Assembly: GCA_001584585.1 (NCBI GenBank)
Contig: LSYV01000007.1
Coordinates: 2,679,385 to 2,702,037 of the forward strand
Source of the DNA: Gonium pectorale
Lineage: Eukaryota; Chlorophyta; Chlorophyceae; Chlamydomonadales; Volvocaceae
Length of the DNA: 22,653 nucleotides
Direction: 5' to 3'
Made by a program: the position numbers and the translations under genes. Every line of letters starts with the position of its first letter. Position 1 is the first letter of the stretch. The notes beneath the pieces are model-generated. The model made no database searches and was not told the origin of the DNA. It saw only the letters and a program-made list of their open reading frames with translations. Below are positions 1 to 9,403 of the stretch, in pieces.

Positions 1-1130
1 TGCCACTGCCAAATCCGCTCAGCCCTTTGCCGCAGGCACATAAGCCGTACAGTCCGGCCCGTGGGGGGCCGTGGCTTGGCCCCGGGGGCTTGTTGGGTGC
101 CTAGCCCGCCGGAGGCGCCCGTGTGTACGACAGCGCTGTGCGTGCGGCGGCACCTCTGCGGCTTGCTCGGAGCGCCCCCCCCCCGCCCCTCCCACACACA
201 CATATCCCGCCTTGAGGTGCTCGTAGGTCATAGATGTGGCTCGCGGCGGCGGGGCTGGTGAGCGCTCTTGTGCTCTGGATAATGGGGAGGAGTAGTGCGT
301 CAGTGTGCGGCCAGTGGTTGGCAGTGCTATGTCCGGGATTTAGGCCAGGCCGGATGGGCGAGGAGGTGGAGCGGCGAGCGGCGGCGCTGCGCTGAGGCAC
401 CGGGGGGCGGGGGGCCCGGTGGCGGTGCCGCGAGGAGGGGCAGCAGCGCTCGTGCGGCCTCTCGTCACACCTGAGGCTTGAGGGCCTGGCGGCCTGGCAG
501 GGGCGGTGCGCCGGCGTTGGTGCCTTGTGGCGCTGCTGCAATGGCTGCTCGGACGCATCGGGGGCGGGGCGCTGCACAGAAGCGCGGGCGGACGGGAAGC
601 ACGGGGCTGCCGAGCGTTCGGGCTTGGCAGCGCGCCGCGCTGGCAAGGCTGTGTGGGACGGTGCGGGGGCTTGGCAGGCGCGCCCCAGGGCGGCGTGGCG
701 TGGCGAGGCGAGGCGGGTTGGGCGCCATTGCGGGCGGTGCACGGGGCCTGCGGCAGCGGCGCCCCTCCCGCCACTGGTCTGTTCATCGCGGGATCCTGGC
801 TCTCGGCGGACGGGCGGTGTGAGTGCACGGGGTGTGGACCCGCGGCGGAGGGCGGCTGCCGCCGCCGCCGCCCGAGACAACTTGGCACGGAGGCGGGTGA
901 CCTGTCTTGGGAGGGGGTGGGGCGGCAGCGCCGGCCTGCGCCGCAAGCCCGGGATGCATCCTGCCCTGTGCGGCTGGGCCCGGGCGGCCGCAGACATGCC
1001 TCCTGCCTCCCTGGCCTGGCTTCCAGCGGCTTGTGCTTGTGCTACGGGGGCGGCGGTTGGGGCGGCGGTCGGTACAGTGCGGGGCGCCGGAGCTTTGTAT
1101 GACATCCTGTGTCATCCGCGACTAAGCCTT
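1..1130. other. GC-rich low-complexity tract, no supported gene
   Basis: This stretch is extremely rich in G and C, with many GGC/GCG runs and a poly-C run near 177-185. Both strands stay open over long distances simply because stop codons are rare at this composition. Translations are Ala/Arg/Pro/Gly-rich with no recognisable domain, and I found no chain of phase-compatible exons with conserved sequence. It could be 3' flank of the minus-strand gene to its right, or intronic or intergenic DNA of a gene beyond the window edge. Confidence 0.5.
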
Positions 1131-1299
1131 TTCGTACAATATCGCCGGACAGCGGAAATTACACGTAATGCGCTGTCACCGTACGACGTGAGTTGTGTAC
1201 GGCGCAGTCAAGCCAACAAGATACCTTGCCTTCACCGAAAAAGAGCTATCCGCATCAAATGTGCAGGGGTACTGCAGTAGCAGCGGTGGGATCCCGCTC

Positions 1300-1870
1300 G
1301 CGAGCCCACCCGCTCTCTCCAGCTGACACCATAAAGTGGAAACGAGCAGGCGTAAGGGGGGCCCTATGAGACGGGATGGAGGAAAGGACACACCGATGTA
1401 CGCAATCGCACGCAGCGGGGCGGGAAAAGACAAGACGGGGGAGGTGCCTAACAATAGGAAGAGCATAAAACATATAAGGCGCCGTACATCAGTACGACAG
1501 CCCCCGTACACGCTACACGACAGCCCCCATACAGACCTCAAAATCCTCGGGGGCCCTCCGCAGTTGTCTAGTCATTTTGCTTTCGCGCAGCGCTTCAAAC
1601 CATGCATGGCCATCCAGTAACACCACCTCTTCCAGTGTACAATGTGCACGGCGTACGGCACATGTAGCCGACACAGCGTGTTGGCTTGATCCCACATGAT
1701 ACCCGCATGAGACATGCCCTGAACAGGAACGCCCCCCTCAGCTGAAACCATGAAGTGGAGACGTGCATGCGCCCCCATGAGAAGAGAGAGTACAAGATGG
1801 GCGAGAAAGACAACGGATGAAAGAAATCGCACAAACAGAAGCACACCAACGGCCATGAAGAGGGGGGGCT
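1300..1870. repeat. Diverged direct repeat, units about 420 bp apart
   Basis: A segment starting at about 1320 (AGCTGACACCATAAAGTGG) recurs at about 1740 (AGCTGAAACCATGAAGTGG). The first 32 positions agree at about 27. Similarity continues patchily through an ATGAGA block and an AATCGCAC block (about 1407 and 1828). The words GTGTAC and GCCCTGAACA also recur at about 1636, 1712, 1875 and 2222, so further weaker units may extend to about 2240. No coding potential is convincing. It reads as an old, decayed tandem array. Confidence 0.5.
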
Positions 1871-2293
1871 ACTGGTGTACAACAGAACGTGGGTCCTCCC
1901 TTGCCTCCGCGCAACGCACCACACTTGAAACATGAACCACTCGTAACAACACCCCCGGAGGGTCTGGCTCGGCTTTATGGGATGTTCAGGCCCATTAGCT
2001 AGGTGATGAAGTGCATGCATTGCAGCCGGGTACGCCAAGCGTCCACAGTGCGGGTAATACCGATGAAGAGAAGACGTTGCGCGGGGGTACCGCGGGGGAT
2101 GCGGGAGACAGAGTGCATCGAGTCCAAAAGTATGTACGACAAAACCGCGGGCCGTGCAGTAGGATGGGCCATGCCGGCCCGCGGTTGCGGCCCTTGGTAC
2201 GACGCGCAGCATGAAGGACACGCCCTGAACACCGTAGCGGGACCGTCCATGGCTCCATGGTCCTGACCAGGGTGGGCCCGCGGTACTCGAGGC

Positions 2294-2294
<1 letters not shown>

Positions 2295-2342
<48 letters not shown>
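2295..2342. repeat. (AC)24 microsatellite
   Basis: An uninterrupted run of 24 AC dinucleotides followed by GCGC. It lies in the intergenic or 3' flanking DNA downstream of the minus-strand GT90 gene. A run this long is expected to vary in length between strains. Confidence 0.97.
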
Positions 2343-2344
<2 letters not shown>

Positions 2345-2393
2345 GCATCTCCCTTGGCGGGTCGCGGCATTACGCCACTCCTACGGCGCACTA

Positions 2394-2425
2394 CGGCACC
2401 CGCACCCGCACCCGCACCCGCGCCC
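2394..2425. repeat. (CCCGCA)n short tandem repeat
   Basis: Four to five near-perfect copies of a six-base unit, followed by degenerate versions (CCCGTA) to about 2440. Confidence 0.85.
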
Positions 2426-2532
2426 CGCGCATACCCGTACCCGAGCACCGCCTTCCGTGTCCGTGTCCAGGAAGGCCCCCTCCTGCCACAGAGGCACACG
2501 CGGCACGCGGACGTGCAGCAGCCGTTGCCCAC

Positions 2533-2606
2533 GCCATCAGGCCAGGCGCCATCAGGCCGGGCGCCATCAGGCCATCACGGCCATCACGCTATCACGCCAG
2601 GCGCCG
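2533..2606. repeat. GCGCCATCAGGCCRG minisatellite, about 15-bp unit
   Basis: Two to three near-identical 15-base units containing GCCATCAGGCC are followed by degraded ATCACGGCC / ATCACGCT derivatives and a final CAGGCGCC. It is non-coding and sits about 200 bp downstream of the stop of the minus-strand GT90 gene. Confidence 0.8.
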
Positions 2607-2811
2607 CTGCACCCGGCACATAACCCAAGGACTGCCTCGAGCCCCGCGGCACCGCCCCGAGGCTCCGTCGAACCCTGCCCAAGCACCCCACGTGCACACG
2701 CGCACACCGCGGAGTCATGCTGCTGGGCACAGACAGCCCACGTGCAGTGGGCCGAGCGCCGCCCCCCTCCCTGGCACGGGCCCCATAGCCTGCGTCCCCT
2801 CCCTCCCTCCC

Positions 2812-5800
2812 TCAGCCGATGCGCATGCCCTGCGCCCGCAGCTCCCGCACCAGCTGCTCGATAAAGGGGTCCATGTCCGCAAACAGGCCCTTGTAGGCCG
2901 TGAGCGCGTCCTGGAGGTAGCGCGCCCGGGCGCTGGCACCCGTGAAACTGGGGATGGGAAAGTGGGTGGTCGTAGGCGGCGGTTGGACATGCAATCCCCG
3001 CCTGGGCGGCTGACGATTGACAGAGAGGGCAGGGCGGAATGAAAGCAGTTTCTTTTGCGAACGCGACAGATCCCACCGGCCCGGCCTCGGGCCACACCGT
3101 CCGCCCACCGGATGCTACGGACTCCCGCGCCTCGCACCCCGGCCCGCGCCTCCACTCCCCTCCCTCCCGCACCCTTCCCACCTCACGGCAAACGTCTGCG
3201 CCCGCTGTATGATGGCCTGAACGTACTCTGGATCCGCAGCGTCCCGCTCCCTCAGCTGCCGCACGACGTCGTACACGTCGTTGATGCCGCCCGGGCTGCT
3301 CATGTTCCAAAAGGGCACGTAGTGGACGCCGGGGCGCAGCGACCTGGCGGCAGCGACGTGGGGTAGCGGCTTGCGAGTTGGGTGGCTGGATGACCAGGTG
3401 CGGGCTAGGATGGGGGGGGACGCTTCCATCGGCCCCTCCCCTCCATCTGCCTCTCCCTGTTGCCATTCAATGGCCTTACCGGGAACCCCAGTGTCCCCCC
3501 TACCTTCGCAAAGGGGAGCGACCAGCCCGCCCCCCTGCCCCCGGGGGCGCACCTGTAGTAGTACTCGAGGAAGGGCATCTGCTGCATCAGCACCAGGCTG
3601 TTGGTCATCATCAGCTGCCCAGTGGGAGGGGCGGGGGGGGGGGCGGAGTGAAGTGGGTTGGAAGAGGGGTAGCGCTACCCCCCAACGCGCCTCGCAGGCG
3701 TTGTCAGCAAAGAAGCCGGGGGCGCACGTCACGCGGGGGCGAAGGCGCGGGGCCGGGGGGTAATAAAGAAGGGGAAACGGGTCGCGTCGCGGACACCGAT
3801 TCGCATACTCAGTAGAGGGAGTAATGGCGGTCTTGGTGGAGCTATAGGCGACCTGCAAAACTTCGCGGGGGAGGGGAGATGAAGGTGGTAGGACGGAGGG
3901 GGCGGGGGGCCACCAGTAACGGGGCGTGTCGCAACGTCAATGCCCGCAGGTCCGCAGCACCTTCCCCGGTACCTCTCCCTCTCCTCCTGAAGCCCCGCCC
4001 CGGCCCCCCCCCCTCCGGGGCCCCGCACCCACCTGCGACAGGCGGCAGCTGGCCGTGTAGCTCTCAAGGTGCAGCAGCCACTTGTAGTAGGTGTGGTTGG
4101 CCAGCGGCACCCGGTCCACGGAGGGGGGCACGTCGTCGGCGGGGACGCACTGCGGGGGCCGGGGCGGGGGGCGGGGTGGGCTCGGCGAGAGGCGGATACC
4201 GGGATGCTCGACCGCCAAGACAAAGGCCGCAGCAGTTCAAGAGCGCAAGGTCCCTTCTGGGCGGCTACATGGGCACAGCTGAGGTGCGTTCCTCCACACC
4301 CGCCGCCGCATCATCATGCCAACCCCATCCCCCACATCAGCATCCGCCGATGAGCGCCCCCCCCGTCCGCACCTGCGTGGTCCCCGGCTGCACGTACAGC
4401 GGCCGCGTGAGCCCCACATCCAGAACGGGAGGCTCCACCATCGCCTTCGAGTCGGCGTAGCTCTTGTAGGCCAGGTATGTCCGGGGGCACACCTGCGGGC
4501 GGGCCGGGCGGACGCGGCGCGCCAGGGCTTGGTCCACAGGTCCAGGGTCGCAATGGCACGGCCGGGCCACGGCCGCGACCCTGGGTCGGAGACTGTGTTT
4601 GTGTGGCTGCTTGGGAGGGGACAGCGGTGTCTCGCTTACCTCCACACCCCAAGGAGCCCCCTCCGCCATCCCTTCCTATTCCCGTCTTTTTCATCTCCGA
4701 GACTGGGCAGGCAAAGCACGCATGTTGCAAGCCCACTTAGGAAAAGAGAAGAGAGTGGTGTCCAATACGATACACCCCACCCGCCGTTCCGTGTCCGTGA
4801 AGCGACATTGGTGCCCAGCCAGCCATCCCCCGCACCGCCGCCCTCCGCCCCCCGCGCCCCGCAGCTGCCGCACCTTGGCGCACGTGAACACCTTCCAGTA
4901 CCAGTAGCCGCTGCAGTAGGGGGAGCCGCGGAAGAAGGCTGCGAGGGAGGGAGCCCGTGGTGAAGCAGCTGCATTGGAAGGGTAAGGAGAGGAAGAGCCG
5001 GTACGCTAGGGGGGATGAACAGACGGACGGACGGCAAGCACCCGTCCGTGCTCACAGCCGCGCTCTAGCCGGGAGGGCACCGGGCCCACGCGCGGGGCTC
5101 CTGGGCGGCGCAAGGCCCTGAGCCTGTGGCACCCCGCCTTGCCCCACCCCGCGCAATCGACACCTTCCCCTCCAGACCGCCCTCTCCCCCGCCTACCCCA
5201 CCTCCCCAGCCTACCCCGCCTACCCCGGCTGCCCGAAGCCCCGTCCAACCCCGCCCCGTCCCGGCGCACCGACGTCCTTCTTGAGGTGCCAGGGGTGGTT
5301 GTACATAGCGTTGTTGGCGAACATGAACTGCGGCAGCAGGATGTCCAAGTCGTCGCCGTCCGGCTCCCCCACAGTCTTGAACTGGCTCAGCAGCGGGGCG
5401 GGGCAGCCGCGAGCGGGGGCGCAGAGGCGGTCCCTGCGGCGTAGCGCCAACGCGGCGGTGTGTTGCGCGGACGGCAGGTCGGGCAGGCGGGCGGGTGTGT
5501 GGGGGCACGTGTATTGGGTTCGGGCCGATGGCAGTGCCCATGCCACCGTGTATACCATGTACAACGTGCTCCTCTACGCCCTCCCCGCATAGTCCGGGTG
5601 TGCCGTACATCGCAACACACATCTTTTTGTCCTTTGCACGGCGGCCCATTGGCAGGTACTGGACACCGCCTTCGCCGCCACCCGCACCACCACCCGCACA
5701 GCCACCCGCTGCGGGCCCCCGGTGCACCCGGTGCCGCCACACACCCTGGCCGCTGCCGGTGCGCCGCAGCTGCCCCACGCTGTGGACGCTCTTTCGCCGA

Positions 5801-7286
5801 CGCTAACACGCCGCAACCTTCGCCGCTGCGGCCCGCCCCGCCCCGCCCCGCCCCACCTGTTGTCCTCGGTACTCAACACGAATAGGACGTTGGGCAGCGA
5901 CAACCGACCACTCGACAACAGGTGGCCCACCCTGCGGTGAAACGCTTCTTTCTGCGGATCGACGGGGGGGGGGGCGGGTGCTTGGCGGCAAGGGGAATTG
6001 AAGGGAAAGGGGAATGGACAACGACGAGCTGGGCGCCAGCAGCGTATGTCCCGTCCGAGCGGGAAGGGGAAGGTTAAGGTCGGTAGAGCACGCACTTCAA
6101 GGCAATGCGGCCATGGGGCTGAGGTGGCTTTCATCGCGGCCTGAGCCAGGAAGGCGCACGGCTCTGTGTGGTGCCCGCGCGCTGCACGCTTCCTCGGGCC
6201 CCGCCGGGAAGGCAGTGAACAAGCAGGCGCACACGCTGCGTACGGCATCCTCTGCCACACCGTGACACAACATGCACCCATAGCCACGTACCGCTGCCCG
6301 CCCGTACGGTCGTAACCAAAAAAGAGAAACCACTTCCGTCGTCACGTTCTCCCGTACCCGTAACCTTACCCACCCAAGGGCTAGCTGGCTTGGTCAGCCC
6401 ATCCTCGCCGTCCTGCTCTCCGTACGCCTGCCCACGGTTTATCCAGTACAGCCGATTGTCGTACACCAGCCCCAGCTTGATGACGGCGGGCAGTGGCCGC
6501 AGCCGCAGTAGCTGCTCGTGCAGGGCCAGGGTGTCGTTGGCGCGGAGCGGCGCGCGAGAGCGCCAGGGAGCCAGGTCGGCTTCCAGATTCTCGCTTAGGG
6601 ACCCAGAGTGTGGGTGGGCAGGGTATGGAGTGGAGGAGGGGATGGGCGGGGAGGGTTCAGGCACGGGGCGGGTGGGTGAGTGGATGGGTGGAAGTGGAGG
6701 GAGTACTGATGCGTGTGCGTGAGGGTGGCGGTGGCGTGAAGGCAGCGGGCGGTGGATAGGAGCAGCTTGCAAACATGTGCGGGTACGCGGCCCCTGCGAA
6801 ATTGGCGGCACAGTTATCAAGGCACGAGGCTATGCAGTGGGCAATCCCGGCTCTCAGTTGTAAATGCGGATGAGGGTGGGGTCTGGGGTGCTTGCTAGGG
6901 TTAGAGGAGGGGCCGGATGTGCAGCTCGGTGCAAATGGCCATGAGCCGGGAAGAGCAGTTTCTGCTCTTTAGCACCCGTGTGCACGTACAGATTCGGCCT
7001 ACAAACGTAATAAGCAGCTTGTTTTCCGAGCTTGCGCGACACAGGAGCCCGTTTGCGGTACCACTCGTATGTTTCTGTCGGTCTCTCACCTCAGGAAGGC
7101 GCGCCAATCCTCGTCCGAGACGTCCGGTTGCCCCAGTGGCACCTCGGTAAATTCAACGCGTGGTGTCAAAGTTGCTAGGCATTGCTGCGCGGCGGCCACC
7201 AGCAGGGCTACCGCAACAGCCGATGCCAAACGCTGCGGCTCCATCATCACGCGCCGCTCAGTATTGAATAGTTTATTCATTTTCAT
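2812..7286 (-). CDS. GT90 (CAP10 family) glycosyltransferase, 10 exons
   Basis: Phase-compatible exons, in minus order, are 7286-7090, 6593-6374, 5951-5857, 5433-5270, 4938-4874, 4492-4373, 4149-4033, 3614-3553, 3343-3182 and 2947-2812, giving 446 codons including TGA (445 aa). Residues about 19-38 form a hydrophobic signal sequence or signal anchor (ASAVAVALLVAAA); M14/M15 are alternative starts. Family landmarks appear in order: LPNVLFVLSTEDN (about 158), PLLSQFKT, LDILLPQF, the FFRGS block after HLKKDV (226-230), LDVGLTRPLYV, YYKWLLHLESYTASCRLSQ, LMMTNSLVLMQQ, FLEYYYR and LRPGVHYVPF (348-357). These match the CAP10/POGLUT-type domain (GT90), which transfers sugars such as glucose or xylose in the secretory pathway. 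Donor and acceptor cannot be read from sequence. The C-terminus (RIG) has no KDEL-like retention signal, so Golgi or secreted location is more likely. The exon 2 end (TGG|GTGGGT versus GT three codons later) is the least certain junction, and the exon 2 acceptor (CTAAG) is weak but phase-perfect. Confidence 0.88.
3757..3862 (-). repeat. Dispersed repeat copy A, in GT90 intron 7
   Basis: Read on the minus strand, this intron segment aligns with plus-strand 8876-8968. One block of 41 bases, starting CGAAGTTTTGCAGGTCG, agrees at about 33 positions. After an insertion of about 30 bases, a second block (GCGACCCGTTTCCC then TTTATTACCCCC) is nearly identical. The copies are inverted relative to each other. 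I read no known transposon ends. Confidence 0.65.
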
Positions 7287-7790
7287 ACTAGTATTAAAGC
7301 CATTTTCGGGCTTTGGGGCGAGGTGGGCTCAAACGTTTGGGCGGGATGGATAGAATAGCTACAGTATCAATGTCGCGGGTCGGACGTAGGGTAAATATTG
7401 CTTGGTCCCTTTTGGAGTTCCAGGCGTGTTGTGCGTAAGGAATGAGGCGCCAACTGTGTGACCGAAGAAAACAGCGAAACGCATATTAAATGCGTTAACA
7501 GATTCTATCCATATATGCTCAGTTCAGTTATGAACGGCCGGTTTTACAAGTCTGCCATGCCTCGCCAGGCCGTCCGACGCGCAGTACCGACTTCAGTATT
7601 ATGCCCACGGCCGCAGCGCACTAAAATGCGCAATAATTATGTGATATAATTGTCGATACTTGTTTCAAGACAACCCAGACAAGACGTACGCGACGTAGCT
7701 GTGGGACAGTTTTCCTAAAAACAGTGCCTAGTTGATCATATTATAATGGGCTTAAATATTTCCTCATTTGTGGTCTGTCGTCCCTGAAGT
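7240..7790. promoter_or_regulatory. AT-richer island at the GT90 5' end (putative promoter/5' UTR)
   Basis: The base composition drops sharply from its surroundings here, with stretches such as TATTGAATAGTTTATTCATT, ATAATTATGTGATATAATTG and CATATTATAATGGG. It lies immediately upstream of the first GT90 exon (ATG at 7286, minus strand). Volvocine promoters are commonly less GC-rich than coding DNA, so it probably holds the GT90 5' UTR and promoter. No single TATA element can be assigned; the minus-strand ATTATAATATG near 7738-7748 is about 450 bases upstream of the ATG. A decayed mobile element is the alternative. Confidence 0.4.
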
Positions 7791-8295
7791 ACATGCCGCT
7801 TTGTTGCAAACCGACTTCAAACCGCCGAGTCCATGCTTCAGGGGCGCAGGGCGTTCTCGATTTGCAGCAAAACCAACTAACAAGAGCAGCAATGGAAACC
7901 GTGATGGCTGGCGTAAGCCCTATCCTTTTCGAAGACACAGCCGCAATCAAGGCGGGAGCAGGAGGGAGCAGGTGGAAAGACCCGCACACCCGGTTACAGC
8001 CGCCTCCCTGCAGCTGCAGTTGTCTTTACGCTGTCCATCATGAGTGACAGCCCCGGAGGACACTATAGAGAGGGTTTCTGCCAGGGTGCGCGCACTTGTC
8101 TGCCGCCGCCGCTACGGGCATTTGCCGTAATCGCCCTCCAAGGCTGCCCATACCCAAGAAAACGTTGTTACCCTCTCCCAACGGTGGGTGAGGACCCTCG
8201 GCTGGATGGGTGAGCTGGAGCTTAGGACGGGGGGCATTGCCCTCAGGCCCACAGCCTTCAGGTGCAACTGGGTTGCTGCGCTCATGTAGCCAACT

Positions 8296-8300
8296 TTACA
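8296..8300 (-). terminator. Candidate TGTAA poly(A) signal for TMEM161-like gene
   Basis: The first minus-strand TGTAA downstream of the stop at 9404, about 1.1 kb away. TGTAA is the usual polyadenylation signal of Chlamydomonas-type algae, and 3' UTRs near 1 kb occur there. A pentamer is common by chance, so this is a proposal only. Confidence 0.3.
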
Positions 8301-8875
8301 GAGCTCATGCGTTTGGGCCCCATGGGGGGTGGGGTGGGAGGGACCACCTCACGAACCCTTGGCACGTTGAGGATAGGGTTGGAGTGCAACCTGGCCTCCT
8401 TGGCCTACCCAGGCACCCAATAGGCCGCAACCACCGTTGGCAGTTTGGAATTGCAGTTGGGTGGGGTGGGACTTGAAAGGTTGTAGCCCCGGGGCCTGTC
8501 TGAGCTGCAGCTGGCACCGCAACTCACACCAGGCCTCACCAACCCCTTGTCCCCCTCTCCCCACCCCACCCCCCCTACCCGTCCCTGCTCTGCCTCTGCT
8601 TTGCCTTGCCCGCCCCGCATGTTTCGCCGTCATCCATTGCTATCTCGCCTCTTCTGCTGCTGTCGCCGTCCACCCGCCCGCCCCGTAGGTCAGTACGAAG
8701 TGGTGATCGGGTCAGTGCCGTTGGGAAATTCCATATGGGCAGGCCCGCGCTCGTGCCAGTCTCCACATGTTAGGTTGGGCGGGTGGGCATGGGCTTTCCT
8801 CCGCCTCCCCTTCAAATTATCAGCGACTACGATCAGCGGAGGTACGCTGCAGCGCTGCTCGCTCGTCGCTGACGT

Positions 8876-8968
8876 CGAAGTTTCACAGGTCGTCTACAAC
8901 TACGCCAAGACCACCACAAGTTCGCGACCCGTTTCCCATCTTTATTACCCCCTTACCAAACGCGTGCA
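8876..8968 (+). repeat. Dispersed repeat copy B, intergenic
   Basis: Plus-strand partner of the segment at 3757-3862 (minus). It starts CGAAGTTTCACAGGTCG and ends TCTTTATTACCCCC, with a deletion of about 30 bases relative to copy A. Outside these limits the two neighbourhoods do not align by eye. Confidence 0.65.
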
Positions 8969-9403
8969 GGGCAGTGCTCCAGCTCCACCACATCCACATC
9001 CCCACCTCTTGCCTCCTCTCAAGGCTGACCTGTTTGGCCTTTCAAGCCACATCGCGCCCGCCCGAGTCGTACTCCCGCCAGCACTGACGTGACATCCGTC
9101 GGCAATGTCGTCCACCGCTCGTGCGCAGCCAGGCTACGCCACCACAGTAACGGCACTGCGAGCTGTCGCCCACCGTATGCACTGCGCGACGCATCCTCAG
9201 CATGCAGCAGCAGCAGCAGCAGCAGCCGTTCTGCGGGCACAACCCCCGGTGCGCCGCAAGGGCCCAAGCCGCGCCAAGCAACGGCCGGACAACGGAGTCG
9301 GGGAACAACTAGAACTCGAGGAACCCGGGTATGTACTCCCCGCGTTCCGTAAACGCTCGCCCCTACGTCCCACGGGCCGGGCCGAGCCTCGCCGCGCGCG
9401 AGG

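Larger units (their letters stand above)
7791..9403. other. Intergenic / 3' flanking DNA between GT90 and TMEM161-like genes
   Basis: I see no complete gene. It probably contains the 3' UTR of the minus-strand membrane-protein gene that ends at 9404, including a CAG/GCA trinucleotide run at about 9198-9227. Two plus-strand stretches have codon-like composition and weakly protein-like translations: about 8693-8738 after a good CCCCGTAG acceptor (QYEVVIGSVPLGNSIW), and about 8840-8925 (LQRCSLVADVEVSQVVYNYAK). Part of the second belongs to a dispersed repeat. I cannot join them into a gene or recognise a family. Confidence 0.4.

Noticed and set aside
101..1105. A 334-codon minus-strand open frame and overlapping long plus-strand frames
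   Set aside because: All frames are open because the DNA is extremely GC-rich. The translations are Arg/Ala/Pro filler without any domain.
1528..1551. About 17/24 similarity between 1528-1551 and about 21340-21365
   Set aside because: The match is short, does not extend in either direction and is compatible with chance.
1595..2338. A 247-codon minus-strand frame starting with a Cys-Val repeat
   Set aside because: The N-terminus is the translated (AC)24 run and the rest is the decayed tandem array.
3803..3847. Possible extra GT90 exon (VAYSSTKTAITPSTEY) after a good TTGCAG acceptor
   Set aside because: It would interrupt the conserved CRLSQ|LMMTNSLVL junction, which joins perfectly in phase without it. 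The segment belongs to the dispersed repeat.
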